64,000 nt of DNA from Scleromitrula shiraiana (GCA_028455995.1 JABELC010000006.1:1984001-2048000), one strand, 5' to 3'. Shown: positions 46,317 through 57,528, counted from the first letter of the stretch. The notes: generated by a model from the sequence alone, not told the origin. Numbers and translations are program-made.

Positions 46317-47294
46317 CTAACCACGTCTGCGAGTGCTAGGACTCTTAACCTTTTGCGATTGAGTAGTCTTAGCAGAAGTCGAGGTAGCAGGAACAGCAAC
46401 AGGGGTCTTTTCCTTTTGTTTTGAGCTCGACGATTTCTTATTCTTGCTCTTGCTCTTCTTGCTCTTGGCAGTCGGTGCGTTCCAGTAGTAAATCATTTGG
46501 AGAGCCAAAATAGCATTGAGAGCGAATCCGGCGATAAACCCGTAAAGGATGAGTTTATCGTCAACTTCTTGGAGGGTGGTGAAGATTCTAGAGAGGGAGC
46601 CGGCAAGATAGTTGAATACCTAAAAAATCCAATTCAGTTAGTATATATTTCCCCCAAGACAAACAATCTGATAGCCAGTAGATTAAATAGAACTCACAGC
46701 AAAAGCACTCAACTGTCCCGTACCACCCTGCTGCCAAACCGTCAAAATCTGCGGCAATTTACTCGCGACACCCAAGACTCCCGCTCCCGCTTGCAAGTAG
46801 GCCAATGTATTCATATCGACAAATTGAGCACTAAACAGCGTCGCGGCGCTCGCCGCCAACCCGGCTACAAATAGCGCGGCTACGCTGGCTTTCCCGCTAT
46901 AGTTTAACACGAGAACGGTAATCGCCACATTCTGCACCATAATAAGCGCAGTCTCGCCATACGTGCTGAAGGGGAAGTGGGAGCGATAGTTATAGGCGAG
47001 GGAGATGAGATACGCGGATGTCTCGAGCAGGTAGGACAGGAAGGAGATGCCGGAGGCGGATTTCGAGTTAACGAGTTTGAGGAGTTGGGGGATCTTGACG
47101 ATGGAGCTGGCGCCGATGATGCCGATTCCGAGACCCTTTGAGATGGCGAGTTTGAGGCATTCGGTTTGCGTGGGGTCGATGTCCAGGAGGAGGGTTTTGT
47201 AGCATTGGTTTCCGAGGAGGGAGATCCCGAGGTCTTGGATGGGCGTGGGGAGGTTGTGCGTTATGGGTTGGAGGGCGGAGCGGAGGGTGTCCAT
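46317..47294 (-). CDS. MPDU1 (Lec35), dolichol-phosphate-mannose utilization PQ-loop protein
   Basis: Two exons (47294-46698, 46619-46317; 78-bp intron) give 299 aa. Two PQ-loop repeats are plain: SSIVKIPQLLKLVNSKSASG and ASKLPQILTVWQQGGTGQLS. About seven hydrophobic segments follow the usual plan, and the last transmembrane helix (ILYGFIAGFALNAILALQMI) is in exon 2. The C-terminus is a Lys/Ser-rich tail ending TRRRG. In animals MPDU1 is needed to use dolichol-P-mannose and dolichol-P-glucose in N-glycan and GPI synthesis at the ER; the fungal role is inferred from homology. Confidence 0.9.
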
Positions 47295-47851
47295 GGTTGG
47301 TGGTGGTGTTGTTGATAGTGTATATAGAGAATTTTGAAGAGGTAGAAGAGATTGTGGGTGAATATTGGGAGGATATTTTGGTGAGGTGAGTTGGTTATTA
47401 TAGTTTTTTTTTGTTGAATCAAATGTGGATTATTGTATGTATGTGGGTGGAATGGAGAAGGCAGAAGACGAGGCTACGAGGAATTTTTTTGTGGGTTGCT
47501 GATAGCTCAATGGTGATGATTATTGTAAGACCACATTTCAGTTTTTTGGGTACAGGAGTCGAGGAGGAACAACAGGTAATCCCATGGGATTGTATTCACT
47601 TCAAGTAATTTTTCTAGATATTCACTGGGCTTACTTGGAGTTGGGATGAAATGTGACTTTGGTAATTAATTGTATTTTTCATTCCAAACCTTGGATGATG
47701 TAGATACCAATACTGCATCATAGAACTAATCTCATGCACAATTGAACTGGTATTATTACCCACAGATATTCTTAAGATGATCAGACAAGGTGTGATTAAT
47801 GTAATATAAATTCAGATTATTCATTTCTTCACATCAACTAGAACAATCAAC

Positions 47852-47923
47852 GGTTCTATGGTGTAATGGTTAGCACGTCGGATTTTGATTCCGGAGATAT
47901 TGGTTCGATTCCTATTAGAACCT
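47852..47923 (+). tRNA. tRNA-Gln (anticodon TTG), no intron
   Basis: 72 nt fold as a cloverleaf: acceptor GGTTCTA/TAGAACC, D-arm GTG...CAC around AATGGTTAG, anticodon loop TTTTGAT with anticodon TTG (reads CAA), T-loop TTCGATT. Internal A and B boxes are recognisable. The T stem (ATTGG/CCTAT) has one T-T mismatch, so mild degeneration is possible. T-rich terminators follow from about 47970. Confidence 0.88.
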
Positions 47924-48071
47924 TCGCAAGAAGATTCTTTCCAGCTCAGTTCAATTCTGGGTATAGACCTTGAAATGTTCTTTTTCTTTTTGACTTTTTT
48001 TTCTTTTGTTATATGTACACTGCTCTCCGATTTGATGGATTAAAAATCAATAGTCATATCGGCAATATGAT

Positions 48072-49928
48072 ATGCTGACTAATGAACCCAAATCGTGCAC
48101 TGAGACTACAAAAATGACTGTTCAGCATCAACTTTTGACTTATTTCTCTCCTTTTGGACAATTGTCTATTATTCAGATGCAGAACCCACCTCGAAAAAGA
48201 ATTAGAGCTCGAAATGCTTGTGAAAGTTGTCGCAAGAGGAAACGAAAATGTGACGGCGCTCAACCCTGTTCTGAATGTGTAGGCTACGAATATGAATGTA
48301 GCTTTTTGAACTCACCAACTTCTACAAAGAAAGCAAAGATATCACATGAAACCCAAAATCAATTGTCTATTGGTAGAACACATGGGTCTTATTCTGGTCT
48401 TTCTGAGGCTTCAACGCCCGGAGAAAAAGACCCCAATTCCACTTTCGTCATTGATGCAAAGTTGGATATTACTTCAAAATCATCATATTCCAATAGCGAT
48501 CACAAGGCAAATACAGTAGGAACGAGGAACGAGCTATCAATTTTGGAGCCATATAAATGCCGTTTTACGAGCGCGAATAGCGCTATTGCATTCCCAAGAT
48601 GTCTAGGATTGGATATGGGGATGACCACACCTCCCAGATTGCATTCATATGCATGGCATACTGGGATACGGACAGAAACACCGAAACCAAATCATATTCG
48701 TTTACATAAATTTTGTTCTTGGGGATATGCATCATCGGCATTCGGTTCTTATTTTGAGCATATCAATCCTGTGTTTGGTTTGCTAGAGCAGGAGAACTTC
48801 AAGCAGAGGTGTGAAGGTTTCTGGGAAGATGATTCAGGAGATCAAGGATTTGAGGCTATGGTTTGTGGAGTTATATCTCTAGGGTCACTATTTATGAGGA
48901 CAGTTCCATGCGTATTGGAAGGGGATATTTTAGAACATGGCAAATCTCTATTAGAGCAAGGCTCACAAAGACCTGGTGTGGCCAGTGTTGATCATGTGGT
49001 TGCTTGGATATTACGTTCGATTTACCTTCGCTCGACAAGTCGTCCTAATATATCCGCACTAGCAATATTTACTGCCATGCATTTGGCAGAATCAATCGGT
49101 TTGCATCGAGAATTGGATACTGTCATCTTTGCCGTGGATGGCCTGAAGAAATGCTTCTCGCCTGAAGCTTTAGAGCATCGTCGTAGAGTTTTCTGGCTTG
49201 CGATGTCACTTAATCAATTATTCGCTGCGGAATATGGCCGTTCGAAAGTCACTTTACACAACGTTCAGTGTCAAAAGCCCGCTGCCAAAGATGGAGACCT
49301 CCTTTGCGAGCTGATCGCAATAACAGAATTATTATCCTCCGGAATCGGACCTGGAGCTGACTTATCGAATCTGAAATCGTCGATTGAAAGGTTACCAATG
49401 TTGTCAAGCAGTCATCCCGCTATTGTCTTATTGAAAGCAGACGTTGCTTTATGTCTTTCCAGGAAGCTTCATTTGACTGCTTCAAAGTTCTGCCCTACTC
49501 TTTTGGAGACCGTCTTAACAATCTTATGTAATGCCTTTTCCAAGTCTCGGCATCTCTCTCAGATAAAATTACCATGGTGGAATGTGATATCTGTTCCATT
49601 TAATACAATTTGTCTACTGCTCTCCATCAATACACGTCAAAGTACTTCTCACTTGCCCGAAGCAGTCGATACACTTGAAATCGTCAGCAATTCTTGGAAT
49701 ACACATCTTTCGATGGAAGCATTAAAAACGGCGCGATTACTTATCAACCGATTCGTAGAAATTAAGCGCGAGGATCAGGTACTTTTAGAATCACTACATC
49801 GTGATGTCAATCAGAGTACCTTGCAAACAAACGATCATACTTTAGATCCTTTTAATAGCAATCTATTTGAGGGGCTAGATGGAATGGATTTCGCATGGCC
49901 TCAGTTCTTTGGTGATTTCATTGGTTAA
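48072..49928 (+). CDS. Zn2Cys6 transcription factor with fungal-specific regulatory domain
   Basis: Intronless, up to 618 aa. The zinc cluster CESCRKRKRKCDGAQPCSEC...C (spacing x2, x6, x5, x2, x6) lies at about residues 50-76 and is preceded by RKRIRARNA. The regulatory domain starts near GLDMGMTTPPRLHSYAWHTG and includes FEHINPVFGLLEQENF (fungal_trans type). The start is uncertain: ATGs at 48072, 48114 and 48177 are in frame, and only the last sits close to the cluster. It is a nuclear regulator with no target identified. Downstream lies a repeat cluster and the disabled MFS transporter. Confidence 0.85.
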   Translation: MLTNEPKSCTETTKMTVQHQLLTYFSPFGQLSIIQMQNPPRKRIRARNACESCRKRKRKCDGAQPCSECVGYEYECSFLNSPTSTKKAKISHETQNQLSIGRTHGSYSGLSEASTPGEKDPNSTFVIDAKLDITSKSSYSNSDHKANTVGTRNELSILEPYKCRFTSANSAIAFPRCLGLDMGMTTPPRLHSYAWHTGIRTETPKPNHIRLHKFCSWGYASSAFGSYFEHINPVFGLLEQENFKQRCEGFWEDDSGDQGFEAMVCGVISLGSLFMRTVPCVLEGDILEHGKSLLEQGSQRPGVASVDHVVAWILRSIYLRSTSRPNISALAIFTAMHLAESIGLHRELDTVIFAVDGLKKCFSPEALEHRRRVFWLAMSLNQLFAAEYGRSKVTLHNVQCQKPAAKDGDLLCELIAITELLSSGIGPGADLSNLKSSIERLPMLSSSHPAIVLLKADVALCLSRKLHLTASKFCPTLLETVLTILCNAFSKSRHLSQIKLPWWNVISVPFNTICLLLSINTRQSTSHLPEAVDTLEIVSNSWNTHLSMEALKTARLLINRFVEIKREDQVLLESLHRDVNQSTLQTNDHTLDPFNSNLFEGLDGMDFAWPQFFGDFIG

Positions 49929-50441
49929 ATTTCATCGGAAGCTATGTGTGACATCGCTTCGAGAAAGGGGTCTTTTACAACTCATTTGTTGAAAGAAACG
50001 TTCGATATATTCGTCCGATACAAAACGGATTTGTGCAAAATCTGTTACAACTTCAAATCCAAAGCCTCCTCAGATGTGGTCGGATCTTTTCTCATTCATG
50101 AATATTATATCGAGGTAACAAGTGAATTGTCAGATTACATTTCTTTTCTTATTTCGATGCTCGGTCTTCGGTAGACGACCGAGTACTCAAAACGATAATT
50201 ATTTTTTCACTCTCATAACTGGCCGAAAGCGCAATAATCTTCCTTCGGGTGGGGTCAAGGTCACATCATCATCAACGACTCGAACGAATCATTATACGCT
50301 TTGTTTTCTAGATAACCGTCAGAGCGATGCCAGTAGCAGAGCAATAAATCTAATACTCAGCTCCGATTAGCGTTGTCGATTTGCTTACACCACTAGCCGC
50401 AACATCCACTTTACCCACTGATCACTAAATACAAGTGAATA
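49929..50441. other. Intergenic, no feature seen
   Basis: 513 bp of ordinary composition after the regulator's stop. Frames at 49944 and 50122 look non-coding. Confidence 0.35.
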
Positions 50442-50687
50442 CTCAAGCGTGAAAAATGTGAGGGCCGGGCAAGAATATTAAAATAAGCGATTTTGATGAT
50501 AATTTCGGTGTATTTTTAATACTTTTTATATATATAATATAATTTTTTATTTAAATATATAAATAATTTTGTTGAAATATCATTTATTAATAAAATATAA
50601 ATATTTAAAAATGTTGATTTTTAATGATTTTTAGTAATAAATTCAAAAAGTTTTGAATGGCCGGCCCTTACATTTTTCCCAACTGAG
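50442..50687. mobile_element. MITE-like element, 246 bp, TA target duplication
   Basis: The ends are inverted: CTCAAGCGTGAAAAATGTGA then GGGCCGG on the left; from the right on the minus strand CTCAGTTGGGAAAAATGTAA then GGGCCGG. TA flanks each end (50440-50441, 50688-50689). The core (about 50510-50650) is A+T-only, and its halves partly mirror each other. It is too short for a gene, so non-autonomous; TA duplication and the CTC end suggest Tc1/mariner mobilisation. It lies 128 bp upstream of the solo LTR. Confidence 0.75.
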
Positions 50688-50815
50688 TAACATAACGTCT
50701 GTTTTCTTCATTTGTCTATCGGATAATTTATTACTATGGTCGCTTTTGTAGTATTCCGAAAATCTGAATATTATATGGTCAGGTTCAGGTTCAAGTGATA
50801 TTTCGATTGTATTCC

Positions 50816-50985
50816 TGTTAGAATGGTTGCCGGATAAGGATCACTCCACATTGGGACTAGTGTAATTACATAATCAATGGTTGATATATATCTTCCCTTA
50901 TGGGATCAAGACCTTAGCTAGTTAGTTAAAACAACATAATGATATATCAACCCATAATGCTCTTCTTCATATCTGACCTTTTATA
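50816..50985 (+). mobile_element. Solo LTR of the copia family, undamaged, next to the MFS start codon
   Basis: 170 bp beginning TGTTAGAATGG and ending CCTTTTATA, flanked by the 5-bp duplication ATTCC (50811-50815, 50986-50990). Its reverse complement matches both LTRs of the 17.5-23.9 kb element end to end; length differs by a T-run of 7. It keeps its C and G, so it escaped RIP or is young. It ends TG...TA rather than TG...CA, as do the LTRs of the full copy. It formed by LTR-LTR recombination of a complete insertion. The MFS ATG is at 51002, 11 bp after the TSD. Confidence 0.9.
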
Positions 50986-51001
50986 ATTCCAAACAACCAT
51001 T

Positions 51002-52475
51002 ATGCCGTCACAAAGTTCCAATGTCGAGAAATCTAACGACGATGGAATAAAATTCACACCCGATACATTAGCAACCATGAATAATGTTCCAGAAATACCT
51101 CCTGAATGAGGTCGCACTGGTTGGCTATGCATTATAGGCTGCTCAATGTGTCTATTTTCGACTTTTGGTTTTCTAAATGCGTAAGTTTTATCCATGAATA
51201 TTCCCAACATCATTAACACATCAACAGGATAGGAGTATTCCAAACATACTATGAATCCCACGAGCTCAGCCAATATACCCCATCGACAATCTCCTGGATT
51301 TTTGCTCTCCAACTATGTCTAATGTGGCTTCCAGCCCCCTTATTTGGCCGTCTTCTAGATACTTACGGCCCCACGCCGGTGCTGGTTCCATGTAGTATTC
51401 TTTGCATTTTCTCCCTATGCATGACATCTCTATGCCATAAGTACTACCAGATGATCCTCGCACAAGGCGTCGGATTCGGTCTCGGTGCTTGCGGAATTTT
51501 CACTGCCGCGTTTGTATGTGCCGGACAATGGTTCGAGAAGAGGAGAGGATTGGCACTTGGGATCGTTACGGCTGGTAGTAGTTTGGGTGGAGTTATTTTT
51601 CCCTTCTTTGTTAATGAGTTGATTGGACAAGTGGGCTTTTTTGGGACTGTTCGTTTTGTTGCGCTTTTTGTTGGCATATTACTTTTTGGTGCGTGCTTTC
51701 TTGTTAAAGCACGTATGCCGAGAAAGAAATGGAATAAGGATGTTAAATGGGTGGATTTTACTCTGTTTAAAGATCCTGGATTTGCGTTGTATACGATGGG
51801 TGCTTTTCTTGCTATGTAAGTCGTTTTGATTTGCGTGTAAGCGCTTATTTAATTTGCTGCTAACTTCTCTTTAGGTGGGGACTCTGGGCTCCCTTTGACT
51901 ATCTCTCGAGCATGGCTCTTGGACAAGGCTTCTCAAATTCTCTCTCTATATATCTAATCTCCATGATCAAGTAAGTTAATTCCGTCATCTTCCACGTAAT
52001 ACGCAAGCACTCTAACAACCACTCTAGCGCCGGCTCCATACCGGGCCGCATAATCCCCGGTCACCTCGCCACTCACATCGGCCACTTCAACACAATGGCC
52101 ATAGTATGTCTCCTGGCTGGCATATCCATCCTCACCCTCTGGATCCCATTCGACTACCATTCCTCCCATGTTGGCCTCATGTTCTTCGCTGTCGTCTATG
52201 GTTTCCTCTCGGGCGCTTTTATATCACTTATAATGCCCTGCTGTGCCAAGTCTGGGACGTTGCAAACGCTGGGTCAGCGGTTTGGCACTTTTCAGATGGT
52301 TATTGCGATTAGTTGTTTGACTGGGTTGCCGATCAGTGGCGCTATATTGAATAGTCAGGAGAGGAAATTTTTGGGCTTGCAGTTGTTTAGTACGGTTGCT
52401 ATGGTTGTTGGGGGAGTGTTGATTGGGTGTGCGAGGGTATTCATGGTTGGAATTGGGCTTGATGTGAAAGTGTGA
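51002..52475 (+). pseudogene. MFS monocarboxylate-type transporter with an in-frame nonsense codon
   Basis: Four exons (51002-51180, 51228-51815, 51875-51970, 52028-52475) sum to 1311 nt (436 codons) with correct splice sites and phases. Codon 36 is TGA (51107-51109): the read is EIPPE-stop-GRTGWLCIIGC. In this family the site is D/E-G-G-x-x-GW, so the stop replaces a Gly, as a single GGA-to-TGA change would. Beyond it all 12-helix MCT features are intact (STFGFLNAIGVFQTYYESH, WLPAPLFGRLLDTYGPTPVL, RRGLALGIVTAGSSLGGVIF, CAKSGTLQTLGQRFGTFQM). The only later Met near the start would lose half of helix 1. The solo LTR sits just upstream, so promoter loss and coding decay may be linked. A strain-specific allele or sequencing error is the alternative. 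Confidence 0.85.
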
Positions 52476-53136
52476 AGGGTGGATGGACATATGGATACTT
52501 GTTTGGATAATAATGGTTTGCTTATATCCTATTGTTCTTATTGATACCTCGCATTTAGAGACAAAATTCTTACAGAATTACACATACTAGATTATTCTAT
52601 ATCAGAGATCAATGCGAATAGCTTGGTTACGAAAACATTCAAGTATACTCAGGTTGTAGATGCATAATCCTTCGTCTCCTTTGTTTCTTGTAAAAAAAAG
52701 CTCATCTTCGTGTTACATCCCCCATCTATCTGCTGCAAATCGATTATTCATATAATATCCAGCACTTCCCATACTTCGTGTGATAAACCAAGTGGTTTTT
52801 CATGCTGGGAATTTATGTTGACAACTTGAACTTGAGTCAGATAGTCAATTTCTGAATATTTGCTCAAAATGCTTAGCATTCAAGCACCTTCTACAACGCA
52901 TATATCTTCCATGTTTATTATAAATATGGCTCTAATTGTCTTTCTCAACTATGAATATTTAGATATCCAAATATCCAAATATCACGTATAATTCTCTGTC
53001 AGTTGTAGAGAAATTCAAACTTCAACGGCGTGGCTTCGCTTCAGTATGTTGGAGCTTTTTTAATGAAAAGCCTGAGAAATCAATATGTTTTTTTAAACCA
53101 GCGTGTCTGTATGTTCATCCCCCCCCCTTAATACCC
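52476..53136. other. Intergenic, no feature seen
   Basis: 661 bp of ordinary AT-moderate DNA, with a run of eight C just before 53130. No gene or repeat was recognised. Confidence 0.35.
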
Positions 53137-53814
53137 ATGACTTCACTCCTTTCAAACATGAATTACAACGATAAAATCAACGAACTACATAACAAACCCA
53201 TGCCCTCACTCTCCCCATCCACAACACTCACCAGCCATAACACATCCGTATCAGAAACAACACTAATCCTCCATCCCCATCATTATCGATCCCATGCCCA
53301 AGAGTCTCGACGAACTCACCATCTACTATTCGTCTAGCAAACTATCATCTCGCGAAAATAAGATGCATTTCCATTCCCAAGACAACAAGGATGCACCCCC
53401 CTCATTCACCATGACAATCGGTGGTAACAGTGGTCGAGTATCAACCATGTAAATAATTTATACTCAGGATCAGGCCAAAGGGTGGGGAAAATGCTCGGGG
53501 GAGCACAATTCAATAAATTTTCCTCACGTATCGAAATCCAACAGGTTGATGGAGATGGAGATAGAGATGGAGATGGAGCGGAATCGGGAATGATGGGTTT
53601 GAATGGGGGGAAGTATATTTGGAGATTACCGGCTGGATATCCCATCCAAGATTGCAAAAACTCAAATACAGAGAAAATACTAATCTGGAAGCAAATGGAA
53701 GTAGAAAATGATCGATCGTTTTCAAACCCGGATTGGAAACTTACAGATCCGGAGATGACGGAGGGTACAGTTTTGACGGGGTTTGGGGGGGATGTGGGAG
53801 GTTGGGGTGGGTGA
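53137..53814 (+). pseudogene. Possibly decayed gene in three reading frames
   Basis: Consecutive protein-like segments lie in three frames of the plus strand: MTSLLSNMNYNDKINELHNK from 53137, MPKSLDELTIYYSSSKLSSR from about 53297 leading to MTIGGNSGRVSTM and a stop at about 53450, and a last open stretch to 53814 with IWRLPAGYPIQDCKNSNTEK and ENDRSFSNPDWKLTDPEMTE. No GT/AG pair of usual size joins them in my reading. Either frameshifts broke a gene or my splice model is incomplete. The family is not recognised. A GAGATG hexamer repeat encodes DGDGDRDGDG near 53550. Confidence 0.3.
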
Positions 53815-55375
53815 TAAGTGTGGGGACTATTTTGGAGAGGGAGAGGGGAAGGAGGAATAGGAGGGGAACGTTTGGGGTGGGGATTTTGAGGGGGATGGCT
53901 GGTGGTTTCTGATGACTTCAGAATGCCTTCACATTCAACTTCGGGCCATTTCAACGAAGATGACAATAGTGAACTAGAGAGACTAAGCAAGCGTGGAACT
54001 CAACCTCAGATGAGCTAAAGGGCCGAAAATTGCTACAGCTTGATGATGGGGAACAAAACATAAAGAAGAGGAAAACGCAAAGTTCAGCCTCAGAATAACT
54101 TGCAAGACCTGCATAGGTACTACTTGAGAAGAAATCAAAGGGTATATGATAAAAATTAAGAAACTAGTCATTCAAGAAGTCAACACGAAAGCCATTTGTT
54201 ATATACGCTATCTCGAGGGTACTAGCACATGATCTTAGAGGTTGTCGAAATCTCCCTTTATTATTGACACGTATATTGGCCAATTTAGCAACAGACGAAC
54301 AGAAGAAGAACAGCTGGACAGACAAGGAAGCCAGGTTCGGTGCGGTATGCGCAATGAACGGCATGCGAATGTGAACCCTCATTGAATATCTCAAATATCA
54401 GGGGTTTCTACCACTGGGAGGCTTCCCCCAGCTTCATTTTCTTTAGATTTAAAATCACCGCACTACCTAAGACGCGTATTCAAATGCTTGTAGAATTACA
54501 AAACGACAAATTAGGTGGCTATGCCCTTCACAGCAATAGCATTTTAAGTTTCCCCGCGAGCCCACCGTAGCAATTTAAAAGCAAAGAAACAAAAGATTTA
54601 GGTCCCGAACCACCGCAGTGGCACCATTTAGACTATTTGAATTCTAAAACAGTAGGTAGGGTCTTCCCCGTTACATCAGCCTCAGTTTAAGCTCCCAGAG
54701 ACAAGTTATTCTTATTATAGCAGAACAATAGGCCGAACCCTGAAGTGTCAATAGAACTAATGGGGAACTAAAACGCACAACATTAATTCGGTTTTGTATG
54801 ACCTAATATTCATTCGATAGAAGCTAGACGGGAAAAAACAAGGAGAGACATATGCAGGGGATTAGGATCTTCTTACAATGCGAGTGGCTATGCGGAATCC
54901 ACTAAAATGTTTCGTTTATTCTAAAATTTGATTGGAGGGAAGAGGTGGATATACCCTAAGGCCTATTTTCCAGGATATCTTGTATAAGTAACAGGATTAC
55001 AGACTTATCACGTATTTTAATCTTTTTGGACCATAGCATATGTTAATTTTAGCAAACAAAATAACATATGGATGAAAATCCACTTGCCGTTGGCAATTCG
55101 TTGGCAACTCGGAACACCGGGTCGTTATGAAATATTCCCTGTTAACCCCTATTTCTTCGTCACTTAAGCTCCGAATTGGGAATTCTTGCAATTCCATTTT
55201 TCCCGGTTTGTATGTCTACACATCGCTCTCGTACTTCTGGTCCCTTAGAACAACTTCTAAAGGCTCTATGAACAGCCTAGGTGCCTAAACAGGATGATTC
55301 CGCAAAGTCGTGCATTCGAAATTTTAATATGATGTGGAGATCTGATGGTAAGTGCTTCGACCCACCAGATGGGTA
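53815..55375. other. 1.6-kb region without supported genes
   Basis: Composition is ordinary with scattered short frames and no conserved features. No tRNA was found. Confidence 0.35.
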
Positions 55376-55377
55376 TA

Positions 55378-55904
55378 CTCGTCGGACTTCGCTTAACCTC
55401 CGTAAAAGGACTTCGCTTTTTTAATCAATACAACTTGGCAAGATGTTTATAGTAGTACTACAGTGGGTTTATTTTTTGAGAATTTATTAATATTTTATTA
55501 AGAATTTCAAAGATTTCAAATTTAAACTAACTTAACTTAAATCAATATAAATTAATAGTATAAACTAGTAATATACTTGTAGTAAATCGATTTTTAATAA
55601 ATTTTATTTAAATTTTATATTTTACTACTACTAGTAGTAGTAGCCTGAGTATTTATTTAAAAATAATTATAAATTTCTTTTAAAATAAAAATAAACTTTA
55701 TATATAATTAAAATATAATTTCAATTTTTTAACTAAATTGAATTAAAATCAATTATTTTATAGTACTATAAATTTTTAATAAAATCAAAAAATTATTTTT
55801 AAAAAAACAAATTCAAGTTTGTTTATTATGAACATTTTGCTTCAAGTTAGTATATTAATAAAAAGCCGGAGTCCCTTCACGGAGATTAAGCGAAGTCCGA
55901 CGAG
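55378..55904. mobile_element. MITE-like element, 527 bp, TA target duplication, AT-rich core
   Basis: Left end CTCGTCGGACTTCGCTTAAC and the reverse complement of the right end CTCGTCGGACTTCGCTTAAT match for about 47 bp (then CTCCGTRAARGGACT), with TA at 55376-55377 and 55905-55906. The core (about 55480-55860) is almost all A+T, so RIP-damaged or naturally AT-rich. No transposase frame. The CTC-TA end resembles the elements at 21010 and 50442 only in its first three bases, so it is a separate family of similar type. Confidence 0.8.
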
Positions 55905-56179
55905 TAGGTAGGGATTCGTAATCACTGAGCGAATGAAAGAAACTAATAACAATCAATCGATGTTGAAAGTTCTTCACCCATATATTGAGTACATCTTCTT
56001 TCTTTTTGGCCGGTTTAGAAACTTTGGTTTTCCCTTCATTCACTCGTTATATACCATTCCCAGAATCTTCAAGTCACTAAGAGAGGTTTTCAAAATCACT
56101 TGTTATCATCCTAATACATATTCCCTCTTTATATCACACTACCAATCAGTAGTCTCTTTGAAAATTCAAATTTGCAACT

Positions 56180-56299
56180 ATGTCTACTACTGTTGTCGTC
56201 CTAGTAGTCTTGCTAGTTATAATCTTCCTTATCGGGCTTGGCTCTTTAATCAAATTGTCAACTGAGAAAGAAGCTGGGCCAAAAACGGAATTTGTATAA
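56180..56299 (+). CDS. Candidate micro-protein with one transmembrane helix (39 aa)
   Basis: ATG to TAA encodes MSTTVVVLVVLLVIIFLIGL, then a short hydrophilic tail ending KTEFV. The first two thirds are one membrane-spanning helix; the tail holds Lys/Glu. The frame is short, so chance is not excluded, but the hydrophobic run is unbroken and a CAACTATG start context precedes it. It lies 275 bp from a MITE and no neighbour suggests a function. Not recognised. Confidence 0.3.
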   Translation: MSTTVVVLVVLLVIIFLIGLGSLIKLSTEKEAGPKTEFV

Positions 56300-57528
56300 G
56301 TCGATAGGCAATGGGTTCGAATTGGAGTTATATGGCGCATTTAGACTGGATGCCGGAATATTTTAGGACTTATTTTAAAAGTTAAGATGGGTTATTTGGC
56401 TGCCCTTAGAGTCAGGAGCATTAAAGAGATTGGAGTTCGGGTTACTTTCCTTGTTTTCTTCAACATAAAGCACCTATCTCGACATTCGTTCATAAGACCA
56501 TCACTCATGGCTCTATGAATATATTCGAGAGTCTGTGCATCTTAGGCCTCGGCTCTGCAAAGGTAGTTCAATATGCAACCATTGGCACCATCGATTATTT
56601 CCTGGTGACTTTCAGTTGTGGTTTTCGACCAGGGCACTACACTCGATACCCGTCATATTGTTTACGTTTTCATCGACTTTTTCAAACTTGTCGTGTTGGG
56701 ACATGACGGATTTCTGGTTACGGAAATGATGTTGGGCAATCCTGTATGATTTGGTTCTACTAGGTTTTTTGGGCATGGGCGTTCTCTGTTAAACGTAAGG
56801 GGTGGAATACTGTGTATTTTGGAATGATTTCAGGAAATAATTTCCAGGACTAAATCTTATATACGCACGAAGATTGAGTCTTAGGGTTTAATCTCTTAAT
56901 CTCTCACTGGAGGAATAAACAGACCTAGGAGAATATCTCAAGTTGGTCTTACAACTTGTTCAATGCTAAAAGTATTTCTCTCAAACTGATACGAGTATTA
57001 TTGAACACATGCGATGAACGACAACCAACTGCTCTCTCTTTTCTTTGCCAATGGACTTAAATTGTATTTCAAATGCATGAGCCCAGGATGACAGAATAGG
57101 CAAACCATTAGAATTCGCACAGCTATTGTCGACTTGAATAGGGATTGCCTCGATTATTCGACAAATTGACTCTTGATTATTTAACAGAAAGGAGCTATTT
57201 GGTTGGCAGATAGATGATGAACTGAATAGAAGAGGTATATATTGTAATGAGCATAAGCTCGAGAGACCTGATGTGGTTGGATTTTAGTGAGCTGGCCAGT
57301 CCGTGGATCTCACTTCTCAACATTGGTTGAAATAAAGTTTTACTTCTTGGCTCTTTTCCTCCTACCATTCGCTGGTACTGGTTTCTTCTTGTTAGACAAA
57401 AAACGGTAAATATGTCGGAAGGAGAAAAGAAAGCTTGATGGAAAGTGGTGTATTTATATCTCTAAAAAACATTTGAGAAAAAACAATAATCTAGTTCTAT
57501 ACCTTTCTTCACTTCACTGCAAATCTAA
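56300..57528. other. 1.2-kb region without supported genes
   Basis: Two overlapping frames (56515-56729) lack family features. Nothing else was recognised. Confidence 0.35.

Noticed and set aside
53406..53990. 194-codon minus-strand frame, proline/serine-rich
   Set aside because: Low-complexity antisense of the plus-strand segment at 53482-53814; no family feature.
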